Below are positions 8,547-16,970 of a DNA stretch of 64,000 nucleotides, piece by piece. A program made the translations under genes and the position numbers. Position 1 is the first letter of the stretch; each line of letters begins with the position of its first letter. Source of the DNA: Oceanobacillus polygoni. GTDB taxonomy: Bacteria > Bacillota > Bacilli > Bacillales > Amphibacillaceae. The notes beneath the pieces were generated by a model. It saw only the letters and a list, made by a program, of their open reading frames with translations, was not told the DNA's origin and ran no database searches. The stretch is from NCBI RefSeq assembly GCF_008304605.1, contig NZ_PIJY01000001.1:62001-126000 (forward strand), given 5' to 3'.

Positions 8547-9296
8547 ATGTTAACAGAGGAACGACATACATTCATATTAAATGAATTAAAACAGGCGAAT
8601 ATTGTTAAAACGCAAGATTTAATGAATGCACTTAACAGTTCAGAGTCTACAATAAGAAGAGATCTGCAACATTTAGAGGAAGCCGGAGAATTAACACGTA
8701 TCCATGGAGGCGCAAAGCGCATCTATCAATTGGATAGCGAACAATCCATTCAAGAAAAATCCGTCAAAAACAATCAAGAAAAAATAGCCATTGCAAAATT
8801 AGCAGCTTCTTTTATTGAAGATAATGATGTGATTTATTTAGATGCTGGAACAACAACATTAGCAATGATTGAATTCATAAATAAGTGGAATATTACTGTA
8901 GTAACGAACGGAATTGTACATGCATCCCTGCTTACCGATAAGGAAATCAATACCATTTTACTCGGCGGTAAGGTAAAACCATCAACAAAAGCAATTGTTG
9001 GTGCACCTAGTCAAAATGAACTCCAAAAATACCAATTCAATAAATCCTTTCTTGGAATGAATGGAATCGATGCAACATTTGGCTGTACAACCCCCGACCC
9101 AGAAGAAGCCGCATTAAAAACAATTGCACATCAACATTCTGCGACAGCTTATGTCGTTGCAGATCATACAAAGTGGGACAAAGTTCACTTCGTAAACGTA
9201 TGCGGGATCGAAGAAGTTATATTGATAACCGATTCATGCCATAAGGATCTTGCACCCTATAAGACGAAAACAACCATTTGGGAGGCGGAGCAATGA
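8547..9296 (+). CDS. fruR: DeoR family fructose operon repressor FruR
   Basis: A 249-residue DeoR-type regulator. The N-terminal winged helix-turn-helix (LTEERHTFILNEL...SSESTIRRDLQHLEEAGELTRIHGG) is the standard DeoR signature, followed by the sugar-phosphate-binding DeoRC domain (DAGTTTLAMI, VTNGIVHASLL, LLGGKVKP). It leads an operon with fruK and fruA, so the expected effector is fructose 1-phosphate. The ATG at 8547 is chosen because TAGGAGGG lies six bases upstream. Its stop overlaps the fruK start (ATGA). Confidence 0.93.
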   Translation: MLTEERHTFILNELKQANIVKTQDLMNALNSSESTIRRDLQHLEEAGELTRIHGGAKRIYQLDSEQSIQEKSVKNNQEKIAIAKLAASFIEDNDVIYLDAGTTTLAMIEFINKWNITVVTNGIVHASLLTDKEINTILLGGKVKPSTKAIVGAPSQNELQKYQFNKSFLGMNGIDATFGCTTPDPEEAALKTIAHQHSATAYVVADHTKWDKVHFVNVCGIEEVILITDSCHKDLAPYKTKTTIWEAEQ

Positions 9297-10204
9297 TTTA
9301 CACAATTACCTTAAATCCATCTATTGACTATGTCGTAAACGTAAAGCAGATGGAATTGGGAAAATTGAATAAAATGACGAACGATTTAAAACTTCCTGGA
9401 GGCAAAGGTATAAATGTATCTCGAATTTTACAAGAACTTGATGTACATTCAACCGCACTTGGTTTCCTAGGGGGCTTTACCGGAAATTTTATTTCCAATT
9501 GGTTACAAAAGGACAAAATTTCTTCTGATTTTATCCGAATTCTTGATGATACGAGAATAAATATTAAGCTAAAATCAAACCTTGAAACTGAAATTAACGG
9601 ACAAGGTCCAAACATTTCCACAGAGGAGTCGGATGCTCTCTTAAAGCAAATTAGCAATATTTCCAGTGAAGATAGTGTTATTTTATCAGGAAGCAAGCCG
9701 CCTTCCCTTCCAGATAATTACTATCATTTATTGATCGATGTAATTACGAAATCAAATGCAGCGTTTATTATCGATACGACTGGTGAAGATTTAAAAGCTG
9801 CCTTGCCTTATAAACCTTTACTCGTCAAACCGAACCTCGAGGAATTGGAAGAGCTATTCGGAACTAAAATGAACACGAAAGAAACTATCCTGCAATATGG
9901 TGAGAAATTACTCGAGCTTGGAGCACAGCACGCAATCGTCTCCATGGCTGGTGACGGGGCATTCCTTTTCACAAAAGAAGGCATATATAAAGGAATAAGT
10001 CCAAAAGGAATTGTAAAAAACTCTGTAGGAGCAGGTGACTCCATGATTGCCGGATTTGTTGGTGAATACATCAAAACAAAGGATGCAGAACGAGCATTTA
10101 AGATGGGAATAGCTTCTGGCAGCGCAACAGCCTTTTCTGATGATCTAGCGAAACGAAATGACATCCTCGCTTTAGTTAATCAAGTAGAAGTTTCCCCTGT
10201 GTAA
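9293..10204 (+). CDS. fruK: 1-phosphofructokinase
   Basis: A 303-residue PfkB-family sugar kinase that phosphorylates fructose 1-phosphate to fructose 1,6-bisphosphate in the cytoplasm. The opening MIYTITLNPSIDYVV, the substrate loop PGGKGINVSRIL and the ATP/anion-hole motif NSVGAGDSMIAGF, with the catalytic aspartate in GAGDS, are all intact. The ATG overlaps the fruR stop codon (ATGA), and GGGAGGCGGAG supplies the ribosome binding site. Position between fruR and fruA fixes the assignment over tagatose kinases. Confidence 0.95.
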   Translation: MIYTITLNPSIDYVVNVKQMELGKLNKMTNDLKLPGGKGINVSRILQELDVHSTALGFLGGFTGNFISNWLQKDKISSDFIRILDDTRINIKLKSNLETEINGQGPNISTEESDALLKQISNISSEDSVILSGSKPPSLPDNYYHLLIDVITKSNAAFIIDTTGEDLKAALPYKPLLVKPNLEELEELFGTKMNTKETILQYGEKLLELGAQHAIVSMAGDGAFLFTKEGIYKGISPKGIVKNSVGAGDSMIAGFVGEYIKTKDAERAFKMGIASGSATAFSDDLAKRNDILALVNQVEVSPV

Positions 10205-10228
10205 AAATTTTAATAAAGGATGATAACC

Positions 10229-12115
10229 TTGAAAACAACCGAATTATTAAGAAAAGATATAATGATTATGGACTTGCGGGAAACAACCAAAGAGGCAGCA
10301 ATTGACGAAATGATTCGTAGCCTCCATAAAAATGGCGTAGTCCAGGATGCAGAGCAATTTAAAGAAGCTATATTAAATCGAGAAGCACAATCTTCGACAG
10401 GACTTGGTGATGGCATTGCAATGCCGCACGCTAAAACAAAAGCAGTAAATGAACCTGCAGTGCTTTTTGCTAAGAGTACAAAAGGTGTTGAATATGAGTC
10501 GCTAGATGGTCAGCCTGCATATTTATTTTTTATGATTGCTGTTCCAGAAGGTGCCAATGATACACACCTGCAAACACTTGCATCACTTTCGAAATTATTA
10601 ATTGATCCTGACTTTGTGCAGCAACTAAAGCAAGCAAACTCACCAGATGAAGTTCATCAACTTTTTGATCAATCAGAGGAAGATGATCATGATGCTGAAT
10701 CAACATCCGATTCAGCTGTTGATAAAGATTCGGGTAAACCATTCATTGTGGCTGTTACCGCCTGCCCGACCGGAATCGCTCATACGTATATGGCAGAAGA
10801 TGCTTTAAAGAAAAAAGCAGCTGAAATGAATGTCGACATTCGTGTAGAAACAAATGGCTCGGATGGGGCGAAAAACCGTTTAACCGATGAAGAGATCGCA
10901 CGTGCAGATGCCGTTATTGTAGCAGCAAGCAAGAAAGTAGAAATGGCTCGGTTCAACGGCAAGCGCGTATTGGAAAGACCTGTAGCAGACGGTATTAAGA
11001 AAACGGAAGAACTCATTACTAAAGCAGTAAATCATGATGCAGCCGTTTATCAAGCAAAAGGGTCTGACGTTAGTTCCGATAACGAAGAAAAGCAAAAGTC
11101 ATCTTTACTAAACACTGTATATAAGGACTTAATGAATGGAATATCGCATATGCTGCCATTTGTTATTGGTGGTGGTATCCTATTAGCGATTTCCTTCCTA
11201 GTTGAAAGTATTTTAGGCAGTGACAGTGAAATTTTCCTTTTCTTAAATGAAGTTGGTGGCAATGCATTCGACTTCTTAATCCCAATCTTTGCTGGATTTA
11301 TCGCAATGAGTATCGCAGATCGTCCTGGATTAATGCCAGGTATGGTTGGTGGACTAATTGCTGTTCAAAGTGAAGCTGGATTTATCGGAGGTTTAGTTGC
11401 TGGTTTCTTAGCTGGATATATCGTAATACTATTAAAAAGAGGTTTACGTGGCTTGCCACAAGCACTGGACGGCCTGAAGCCAATCCTGCTCTATCCCGTT
11501 TTAGGTCTATTTTTCACTGGTCTTCTCATGTATTTTGTGTTCGGTCCAATTTTTGCCGGTGTTAACCATGTAATGGTCAATTTCCTCCAAAACCTTGGAA
11601 CAGGAAATGCGGTTATTCTTGGAGCTTTACTAGGTGGAATGATGGCCATTGATATGGGTGGACCATTTAATAAAGCTGCATACGCATTTTCAATTGGAAT
11701 TTTCTCAGATACTGGTGATGGTAGCCTGATGGCAGCAGTTATGGCCGGAGGAATGGTTCCACCACTTGCCATTGCGCTCGCTTCAACATTCTTTAAAAAC
11801 AAGTTCAATGAAAATGAACGCAAGTCGGGTATAACGAATTATGTGATGGGAATTTCCTTTATTACAGAAGGTGCAATTCCATTCGCTGCTGCAGATCCAT
11901 TACGCGTAATCGGATCGTCAGTCCTAGGAGCAGCAATCGCTGGTGGTTTAACACAATTCTGGAATAGTGCTATCCCAGCACCACATGGTGGAATTTTCGT
12001 TATTCCTTTAGCAGAGAATGCTGTATTCTTCCTGCTCTCTCTAGCTATTGGTATGGTCGTGTCAGCTGTTGTGCTTGGTTTATGGAAAAAGCCAGTTTTT
12101 GATCAAAAAAAATAA
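10229..12115 (+). CDS. fruA: PTS fructose transporter subunit IIABC
   Basis: A 628-residue fused phosphotransferase permease that imports fructose as fructose 1-phosphate. The IIA domain (1-145) has the phosphohistidine in GDGIAMPHAKT (His67), the IIB domain (about 170-265) has the phosphocysteine in VTACPTGIAHTYMAEDAL (Cys179), and the IIC membrane domain (about 280-628) includes LPFVIGGGILLAISF and MGGPFNKAAYAF. A TTG at 10229 is preferred over the ATG at 10220, because AAAGGATG then sits at normal spacing and the protein begins MKTTELLRKD like its homologues. Last gene of the fru operon. Confidence 0.94.
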   Translation: MKTTELLRKDIMIMDLRETTKEAAIDEMIRSLHKNGVVQDAEQFKEAILNREAQSSTGLGDGIAMPHAKTKAVNEPAVLFAKSTKGVEYESLDGQPAYLFFMIAVPEGANDTHLQTLASLSKLLIDPDFVQQLKQANSPDEVHQLFDQSEEDDHDAESTSDSAVDKDSGKPFIVAVTACPTGIAHTYMAEDALKKKAAEMNVDIRVETNGSDGAKNRLTDEEIARADAVIVAASKKVEMARFNGKRVLERPVADGIKKTEELITKAVNHDAAVYQAKGSDVSSDNEEKQKSSLLNTVYKDLMNGISHMLPFVIGGGILLAISFLVESILGSDSEIFLFLNEVGGNAFDFLIPIFAGFIAMSIADRPGLMPGMVGGLIAVQSEAGFIGGLVAGFLAGYIVILLKRGLRGLPQALDGLKPILLYPVLGLFFTGLLMYFVFGPIFAGVNHVMVNFLQNLGTGNAVILGALLGGMMAIDMGGPFNKAAYAFSIGIFSDTGDGSLMAAVMAGGMVPPLAIALASTFFKNKFNENERKSGITNYVMGISFITEGAIPFAAADPLRVIGSSVLGAAIAGGLTQFWNSAIPAPHGGIFVIPLAENAVFFLLSLAIGMVVSAVVLGLWKKPVFDQKK

Positions 12116-12124
12116 ATTACAATA

Positions 12125-12162
12125 AAAAACCGCATCCACTTTTTTAAGGATGCGGTTTTTTT
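12125..12162 (+). terminator. fru operon terminator
   Basis: A 13-bp stem (AAAAACCGCATCC / GGATGCGGTTTTT) with a 10-base loop is followed by T residues. It also works for the convergent KAS III-like gene, since both arms end in A/T tracts. Confidence 0.88.
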
Positions 12163-12167
12163 GCGAT

Positions 12168-13151
12168 TTAATATTTAAATAGCATCGTTATAATCTGGTA
12201 TCCTGCACCAATAGTCCAGAATAATAAATAATCTCCACGTTTAATTTTTCCAGTTTTAATTCCTTCATGCAAAACGATAAACGGACTGCTTGTGCCTGTA
12301 TAACCAAATCGATCACCTACATAAACAATCTGCTTATCATCAATATTGAATCTTTCTTGGATTTCTTTTATTGTTGCAAGCGAGAATTGAGAAAAGCAAT
12401 AGGTGTCGATATCTGCTTTCGTTAAATTATTTCTTTCAAAGATTGTTTCAAAGGATTCCATAACATTTATCATACTTTCACTTCCATCAAAAGGAATCCA
12501 TTTTATATATTTTCCTGATGCCTCTCCTCGCAGCGTATTCGCCAATCCTTGTTCTGGATAGACGATATTATTTCTGCTTTTCGAATCTACTGCATAAACC
12601 GAATCAATAAAGCCTGTATCTTCTTCTGTCGTCTCTAAAATGACCGCTGCTGCAGCATCACCATAGTTCGAATATGTAATTTCATCTTCTGGATCACAAA
12701 GGAGCGAGTTATAATCTGATCCAACAATGAGGGCTGTTTTTACGTTTGGATTTGCTTTCATATAGCGTGACGCCTGTTCAACTGCTACCGTCATTCCTGC
12801 ACAGTTTGCATTCGAGTCCATCACAATCGTGTGCTGATCTCCTTCAATAGCATTGTGCAGAAATAATGCATTCGTTGGAAAAGTATATTCTGGTGTTTGT
12901 GTAGAAAAAACAAGCATATCGATATCTTTACCTGACATCTTCGCTTTTTCTAAAACTGTTTTAGCTGCCTCAATCGCCATCGTAAGTGCATTCTCATTCT
13001 TGGTTTTAATGATATAGCGATCTTTCCTTCCCATATGTTGGACAAATCGTTTGATATCTTTGCCTTGCTTTTGAAAATGATCGATGTAAAAGTTATTATT
13101 CACGGATGTTTTGGGATGGTAAATCCCTACTTCTTTAATTTTGATATTCAT
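12168..13151 (-). CDS. Beta-ketoacyl-ACP synthase III-like protein with altered catalytic triad
   Basis: A 327-residue thiolase-fold protein of the FabH family. The nucleophile Cys117 is present in DSNANCAGM. The position of the FabH histidine is Ser254 (YCFSQFS in place of HQA), and the position of the FabH asparagine is Tyr284 (FGYTGTSS in place of GNTSAAS). The decarboxylating Cys-His-Asn triad is therefore incomplete, which argues against ordinary chain initiation and for acyl transfer or another activity. The start at 13151 is chosen over 13190 because only it has a purine-rich site (AGAAGGGG, somewhat distant) upstream. It follows the STAS-like gene in one transcript. Confidence 0.8.
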   Translation of the reverse strand: MNIKIKEVGIYHPKTSVNNNFYIDHFQKQGKDIKRFVQHMGRKDRYIIKTKNENALTMAIEAAKTVLEKAKMSGKDIDMLVFSTQTPEYTFPTNALFLHNAIEGDQHTIVMDSNANCAGMTVAVEQASRYMKANPNVKTALIVGSDYNSLLCDPEDEITYSNYGDAAAAVILETTEEDTGFIDSVYAVDSKSRNNIVYPEQGLANTLRGEASGKYIKWIPFDGSESMINVMESFETIFERNNLTKADIDTYCFSQFSLATIKEIQERFNIDDKQIVYVGDRFGYTGTSSPFIVLHEGIKTGKIKRGDYLLFWTIGAGYQIITMLFKY

Positions 13152-13255
13152 AAGATGTAATAGACCCCTTCTGTTCGAAATACGATTCATGTTTGTTCAA
13201 CTTAAAAGAACAAGATTTTTAATTAAACCTTGTTCTTCTCGTCATTCTATTCAAT

Positions 13256-13600
13256 TTATAATGATGTAACTTCTACGTTTGTTAACCCTGTGTTTCTTGC
13301 AAGTCGGCTGAATTGCATTTTCAGAACAGCATTATCCTGTACTTTGAAAATTACCTTATGAAATCCAGATTCTTTGTATAAAGCGAAGCACGCTTCTAAA
13401 TGTGGGACCATATCTGTCGAAACGACTAACATAGACGTACAATCGAATTCTAGCGTATATTCTGCTGGGTTAATCGAATTTACAGCATTATGATAATCCT
13501 TTACAAAGCTTTGCGCATCTTCCGGTACAAATGTACCACTAACCATACAATCTATTATTTTTTTCGCCGGATTTAATCTTACATAATACTTTTCTTCCAA
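13256..13600 (-). CDS. Small STAS/SpoIIAA-like protein paired with the KAS III-like enzyme
   Basis: A 114-residue soluble protein, unrecognised at the level of a named family. Its pattern of alternating strands and amphipathic helices (YVRLNPAKKIIDCMVSG, YTLEFDCTSMLVV, KVIFKVQDNAVLKMQFSRLAR) is like STAS/SpoIIAA or Crp-like regulatory folds. A TTG at 13600 is chosen because AGGAG lies eight bases upstream; the ATG at 13624 has no ribosome binding site. It is 104 bases upstream of the KAS III-like gene on the same strand, so the pair probably forms an operon. Function unknown. Confidence 0.65.
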   Translation of the reverse strand: MEEKYYVRLNPAKKIIDCMVSGTFVPEDAQSFVKDYHNAVNSINPAEYTLEFDCTSMLVVSTDMVPHLEACFALYKESGFHKVIFKVQDNAVLKMQFSRLARNTGLTNVEVTSL

Positions 13601-13684
13601 TTCCAAAACTCCTAACTTTATCAACTTAATCGATCATTTGACAGATAAGGAAAATATTACTATCTGTAAATGACGACAAGAAAT

Positions 13685-13713
13685 AGTATAGCAAAACACA
13701 GGTATATTGTCAC
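13685..13713 (-). promoter_or_regulatory. SigA-type promoter of the STAS-like/KAS III-like operon
   Basis: On the minus strand GTGACA (13708-13713) and TATACT (13685-13690) are separated by 17 bases, and TGC directly precedes the -10 box. It would start transcription about 80 bases upstream of the STAS-like TTG. Confidence 0.6.
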
Positions 13714-13798
13714 CTTTTAATACATTGATAAAGTTCTAATTGACCATTATTTTGTACCCATATAATATAATTAGAGAATCACCTTATTATCAACTTGA

Positions 13799-15196
13799 TC
13801 AAAACCCCCAGCTGCCTAACAGCAATTCGATTGCCTTTGATAATTTTTCTTCAGGTATTCCTGCAAAACCGAGAATTATTTTCGGGTCACCACTATATCG
13901 CTTCTCCATCGAATAAGAGGATAATCCATATACTTTCAGATTTGCTTTCCTTGCTCGATATACAAGCTCTTCTTCATCCATGCCATTTTTCACTGCAAGT
14001 ACAATATGAAGTCCCGAATGTTCCCCAATAATTTGTAGATCCTTCTGGTAAGGCTTTAACATCTCCAATGTTTTCTCTAATTTTCGGCGGTATATTTTTC
14101 GCATGCGATTTAAATGCTTTTCGAAATCCCCATTTTTCATAAATTGGGTTAATATATGCTGATCGATCCTGGAAACCGAACAATGATAAAATGACAATTT
14201 GTTTTTGTATTTTCTTAACAACGGTTTAGGGAGTACCATATAGCTAATTCGAAGTGAAGGGATGAGTGATTTGGAAAAGCTTCCTAAATAGATTACCTTT
14301 CCCGCCTGGTCCATTCCCTGTAACGCAGGGATCGATTTCCCGCTGTAACGAAACTCACTGTCATAATCATCTTCAATAATATAGCGATCTTCCACCGCTG
14401 CCGCCCAATTCAATAGCTTAACTCTACGATTTACGGACAATACAGATCCATATGGAAAATGATGCGAAGGCGTTACATATACAACATTCATTCGTTTATT
14501 TTCTATTGCGTCTACATCCACTCCATCTTCATCAACCTCAAGTGGATTCACTTCATTTGGATAGTTGCTTAATATTCGTGAGATTACATGATACCCAGGG
14601 TCTTCAACTCCGTACACTGTTTTTTGATCAAATAATAGGATGAGCTGTTGTAATAAAAATTCGCTTCCTGCACCAATAAAGATTTCCTCTGGGGAGCACT
14701 TTACACCTCGTGCATGATATAAATAGTGAGCGATTTCCCTGCGTAATTCATATTCCCCTTGCGAATCGCCTAGTAATAACAAGGAATGATACTGTTTATC
14801 CATCGAGTTTTTTGCATATTTTCTCCACTTCGCAAACGGAAAATTTTCCGTATCCACCCAGCTTGGGTGAAAATTGTAAAGTACGGTTTCTTCAGCTCTT
14901 TCATCTGGTTCTGTTGAAGCTTCCGTCTGCTGAACATATTCTAAATCAGCGTACGCTAATACAAAATATCCTTTCCTAGGTATTCCATCTACATATCCTT
15001 CCGCCACTAATTGCTCATAGGCGGTTTCAACTGTATTTTGGCTAACCTTTAGAAATTCGGAAAGCTTCCGTTTCGAAGGCAGTTTACTCCCATATTCTAA
15101 GCGTCCATCAACAATTTCTGTTTTGATAAATATATATAACTGTTCATATAAAGGAACGTCGATCGTTCGATTTAAATGACAGGAAAGCATATCCAT
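13799..15196 (-). CDS. pdxR: PdxR, MocR-type GntR regulator of PLP synthesis
   Basis: A 465-residue fusion of a GntR winged helix-turn-helix (residues 10-80: PLYEQLYIFIKTEIVDG, LPSKRKLSEFLKVSQNTVETAYEQL) with an aminotransferase class I domain that binds pyridoxal 5'-phosphate. The PLP lysine lies in GSFSKSLIPSLRISYM, and DDYDSEFRY is the cofactor aspartate region. The domain senses PLP rather than catalysing transamination. Divergent placement from pdxST, as in other Gram-positives, supports PdxR, an activator of pdxST and repressor of itself. AAAGGAG upstream fixes the ATG at 15196. Confidence 0.92.
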   Translation of the reverse strand: MDMLSCHLNRTIDVPLYEQLYIFIKTEIVDGRLEYGSKLPSKRKLSEFLKVSQNTVETAYEQLVAEGYVDGIPRKGYFVLAYADLEYVQQTEASTEPDERAEETVLYNFHPSWVDTENFPFAKWRKYAKNSMDKQYHSLLLLGDSQGEYELRREIAHYLYHARGVKCSPEEIFIGAGSEFLLQQLILLFDQKTVYGVEDPGYHVISRILSNYPNEVNPLEVDEDGVDVDAIENKRMNVVYVTPSHHFPYGSVLSVNRRVKLLNWAAAVEDRYIIEDDYDSEFRYSGKSIPALQGMDQAGKVIYLGSFSKSLIPSLRISYMVLPKPLLRKYKNKLSFYHCSVSRIDQHILTQFMKNGDFEKHLNRMRKIYRRKLEKTLEMLKPYQKDLQIIGEHSGLHIVLAVKNGMDEEELVYRARKANLKVYGLSSYSMEKRYSGDPKIILGFAGIPEEKLSKAIELLLGSWGF

Positions 15197-15213
15197 ATTT
15201 CTACACTCCTTTT

Positions 15214-15251
15214 ACTGACCCTATCAAATTCATAAAAACTGACACTTTCAA
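15214..15251. promoter_or_regulatory. Direct repeats, probable PdxR operators
   Basis: ACTGACCCTATCAA (15214-15227) and ACTGACACTTTCAA (15238-15251) match at 12 of 14 positions and begin 24 bases apart, between divergent pdxR and pdxS. The reverse complement contains AAAGTG, resembling PdxR half-sites described for MocR regulators. The second copy abuts the pdxS -35 box. Confidence 0.6.
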
Positions 15252-15274
15252 TAGATCCACATACTTTTTATAAT
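15246..15274 (+). promoter_or_regulatory. pdxST promoter
   Basis: A perfect -10 box TATAAT (15269-15274) lies 17 bases downstream of a weak -35 TTTCAA (15246-15251). The poor -35 box, overlapped by a repeat, fits a promoter that needs activation by PdxR. Confidence 0.6.
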
Positions 15275-15316
15275 AAACTAAATTCAGAAAAAAACAATTT
15301 AAAGGATGTGGAAGAA

Positions 15317-16198
15317 ATGGAAAAATTATTAGGTACTGAAACGGTAAAAAGAGGAATGGCGCAAATGCAAAAAGGTGGCGTCATTATGGATGTTGTTAAC
15401 GCAGAGCAAGCAAAAATTGCAGAAGCTTCAGGAGCAGTTGCTGTTATGGCATTAGAACGAGTACCATCTGATATTCGTGCTGCTGGCGGAGTTGCACGAA
15501 TGGCTGATCCACGAATCGTTGAAGAAGTAATGAATGCTGTATCCATTCCCGTCATGGCTAAAGCGCGTATTGGACATATTGTAGAAGCTCGTGTTTTAGA
15601 AGCAATGGGAGTAGATTATATTGATGAAAGTGAAGTATTAACGCCTGCTGATGAGGAATTTCACTTGCTGAAAAGCGCATATACGGTACCATTTGTTTGT
15701 GGCTGCCGTGATTTAGGTGAAGCTGCACGCAGAATTGGGGAAGGTGCTGCGATGCTTCGTACAAAAGGAGAACCAGGAACCGGAAATATCGTTGAAGCTG
15801 TTCGCCACATGCGTCAAGTAAATGCACAGGTTCGAAAAGTAACTTTAATGAACGATGATGAGCTCATGACAGAAGCAAAAATCCTTGGTGCACCTTATGA
15901 GATTTTAAAACAAATTAAGGAAGCAGGAAAATTACCAGTTGTTAACTTTGCTGCCGGCGGTGTTGCTACACCAGCTGATGCTGCTCTTATGATGGAACTT
16001 GGAGCAGATGGCGTATTCGTCGGATCTGGGGTCTTCAAATCAGAAAACCCAGAGAAGTTCGCAAATGCTATTGTACAGGCGACGACCTATTATAATGATT
16101 ATGACCTAATCGGTAAGCTTTCCCAAGAACTTGGAAGTGCAATGAAAGGAATCGATATTGCTACACTTGCTGCCGAAGAGAGAATGCAAGAAAGGTAA
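15317..16198 (+). CDS. pdxS: Pyridoxal 5'-phosphate synthase lyase subunit PdxS
   Basis: A 293-residue TIM-barrel subunit of the PLP synthase. It condenses ribose 5-phosphate, glyceraldehyde 3-phosphate and ammonia delivered by PdxT to form [20 protein letters not shown], the catalytic lysine in MAKARIGH, the second lysine in [10 protein letters not shown] and the C-terminal VGSGVFKS are intact. The start is taken as ATG 15317, because the ribosome binding site AAAGGAT is too close to the GTG at 15308; this gives the usual family length. First gene of pdxST. Confidence 0.96.
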   Translation: MEKLLGTETVKRGMAQMQKGGVIMDVVNAEQAKIAEASGAVAVMALERVPSDIRAAGGVARMADPRIVEEVMNAVSIPVMAKARIGHIVEARVLEAMGVDYIDESEVLTPADEEFHLLKSAYTVPFVCGCRDLGEAARRIGEGAAMLRTKGEPGTGNIVEAVRHMRQVNAQVRKVTLMNDDELMTEAKILGAPYEILKQIKEAGKLPVVNFAAGGVATPADAALMMELGADGVFVGSGVFKSENPEKFANAIVQATTYYNDYDLIGKLSQELGSAMKGIDIATLAAEERMQER

Positions 16199-16222
16199 GC
16201 TTGTGAGGAAAGGATGAAAGAC

Positions 16223-16816
16223 ATGAAAATTGGTGTCCTAGGATTACAAGGTGCGGTTGATGAACATATCAAACAAATTACTGCTTTAGGATTGCATGGA
16301 ATAACAATTAAGCATCCTGAACAACTGGAACAAATCGATGGCTTAATCCTACCAGGCGGAGAAAGTACAACGATAAGCAGACTTATTAATCGTTATGGTT
16401 TTGCAGCACCGATAAAGGAATTTTCAAAGCGTAAAAAGCCTATCTTCGGTACTTGTGCAGGAATGGTGTTACTTGCTAAGGAGCTTTCGGCTTCAGCGGA
16501 TTCACATCTTGGATTAATGGATATTTGCGTGAAACGAAATGCTTTCGGCAGGCAGCGAGATAGTTTTGAAGCGAAGCTCGATGTTAAAGGATTAGCTGAT
16601 CCATTTTCAGCAGTTTTTATTCGAGCACCTTATGTGGAAAGCGCAGAAGCTCATGTGGAAGTTTTAGCTACATATAATGAGCATATTGTTGCTGCAAGAC
16701 AAGAGCACTTACTTGTTAGCTCTTTCCATCCGGAACTGACTGGCGATACGCGCTTTCTGGAACTATTTGTCCAAATGGTAACGGAATATCAAGAAAGCGA
16801 ATTAATCATTTCATAA
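16223..16816 (+). CDS. pdxT: Pyridoxal 5'-phosphate synthase glutaminase subunit PdxT
   Basis: A 197-residue class I glutamine amidotransferase that supplies ammonia to PdxS. The start MKIGVLGLQGAVDEH, the oxyanion motif LPGGESTT, the nucleophile cysteine in FGTCAGMVLLAKE and the His-Glu pair in SSFHPELTGD form the complete glutaminase active site. ATG 16223 is preferred, since the homologues begin at this methionine; an alternative ATG is at 16214. It lies 24 bases after pdxS in the same operon. Confidence 0.95.
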   Translation: MKIGVLGLQGAVDEHIKQITALGLHGITIKHPEQLEQIDGLILPGGESTTISRLINRYGFAAPIKEFSKRKKPIFGTCAGMVLLAKELSASADSHLGLMDICVKRNAFGRQRDSFEAKLDVKGLADPFSAVFIRAPYVESAEAHVEVLATYNEHIVAARQEHLLVSSFHPELTGDTRFLELFVQMVTEYQESELIIS

Positions 16817-16823
16817 AAAATAA

Positions 16824-16862
16824 GCAAGTTAGGTTGTAACAAATCTAACTTGCCTTTCTTTA
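16824..16862 (+). terminator. pdxST terminator
   Basis: A 9-bp stem (GCAAGTTAG / CTAACTTGC) with a 12-base loop is followed by CTTTCTTT. Confidence 0.75.
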
Positions 16863-16970
16863 TGTTGCCTTTAAAAATATAGCGTACTTAAGGGTAGAAT
16901 TATATAATGTTATAAAAAAAGTTAGTACTCCTGTTAACACACTATATCTTAGCTAGATACTACACTATGT

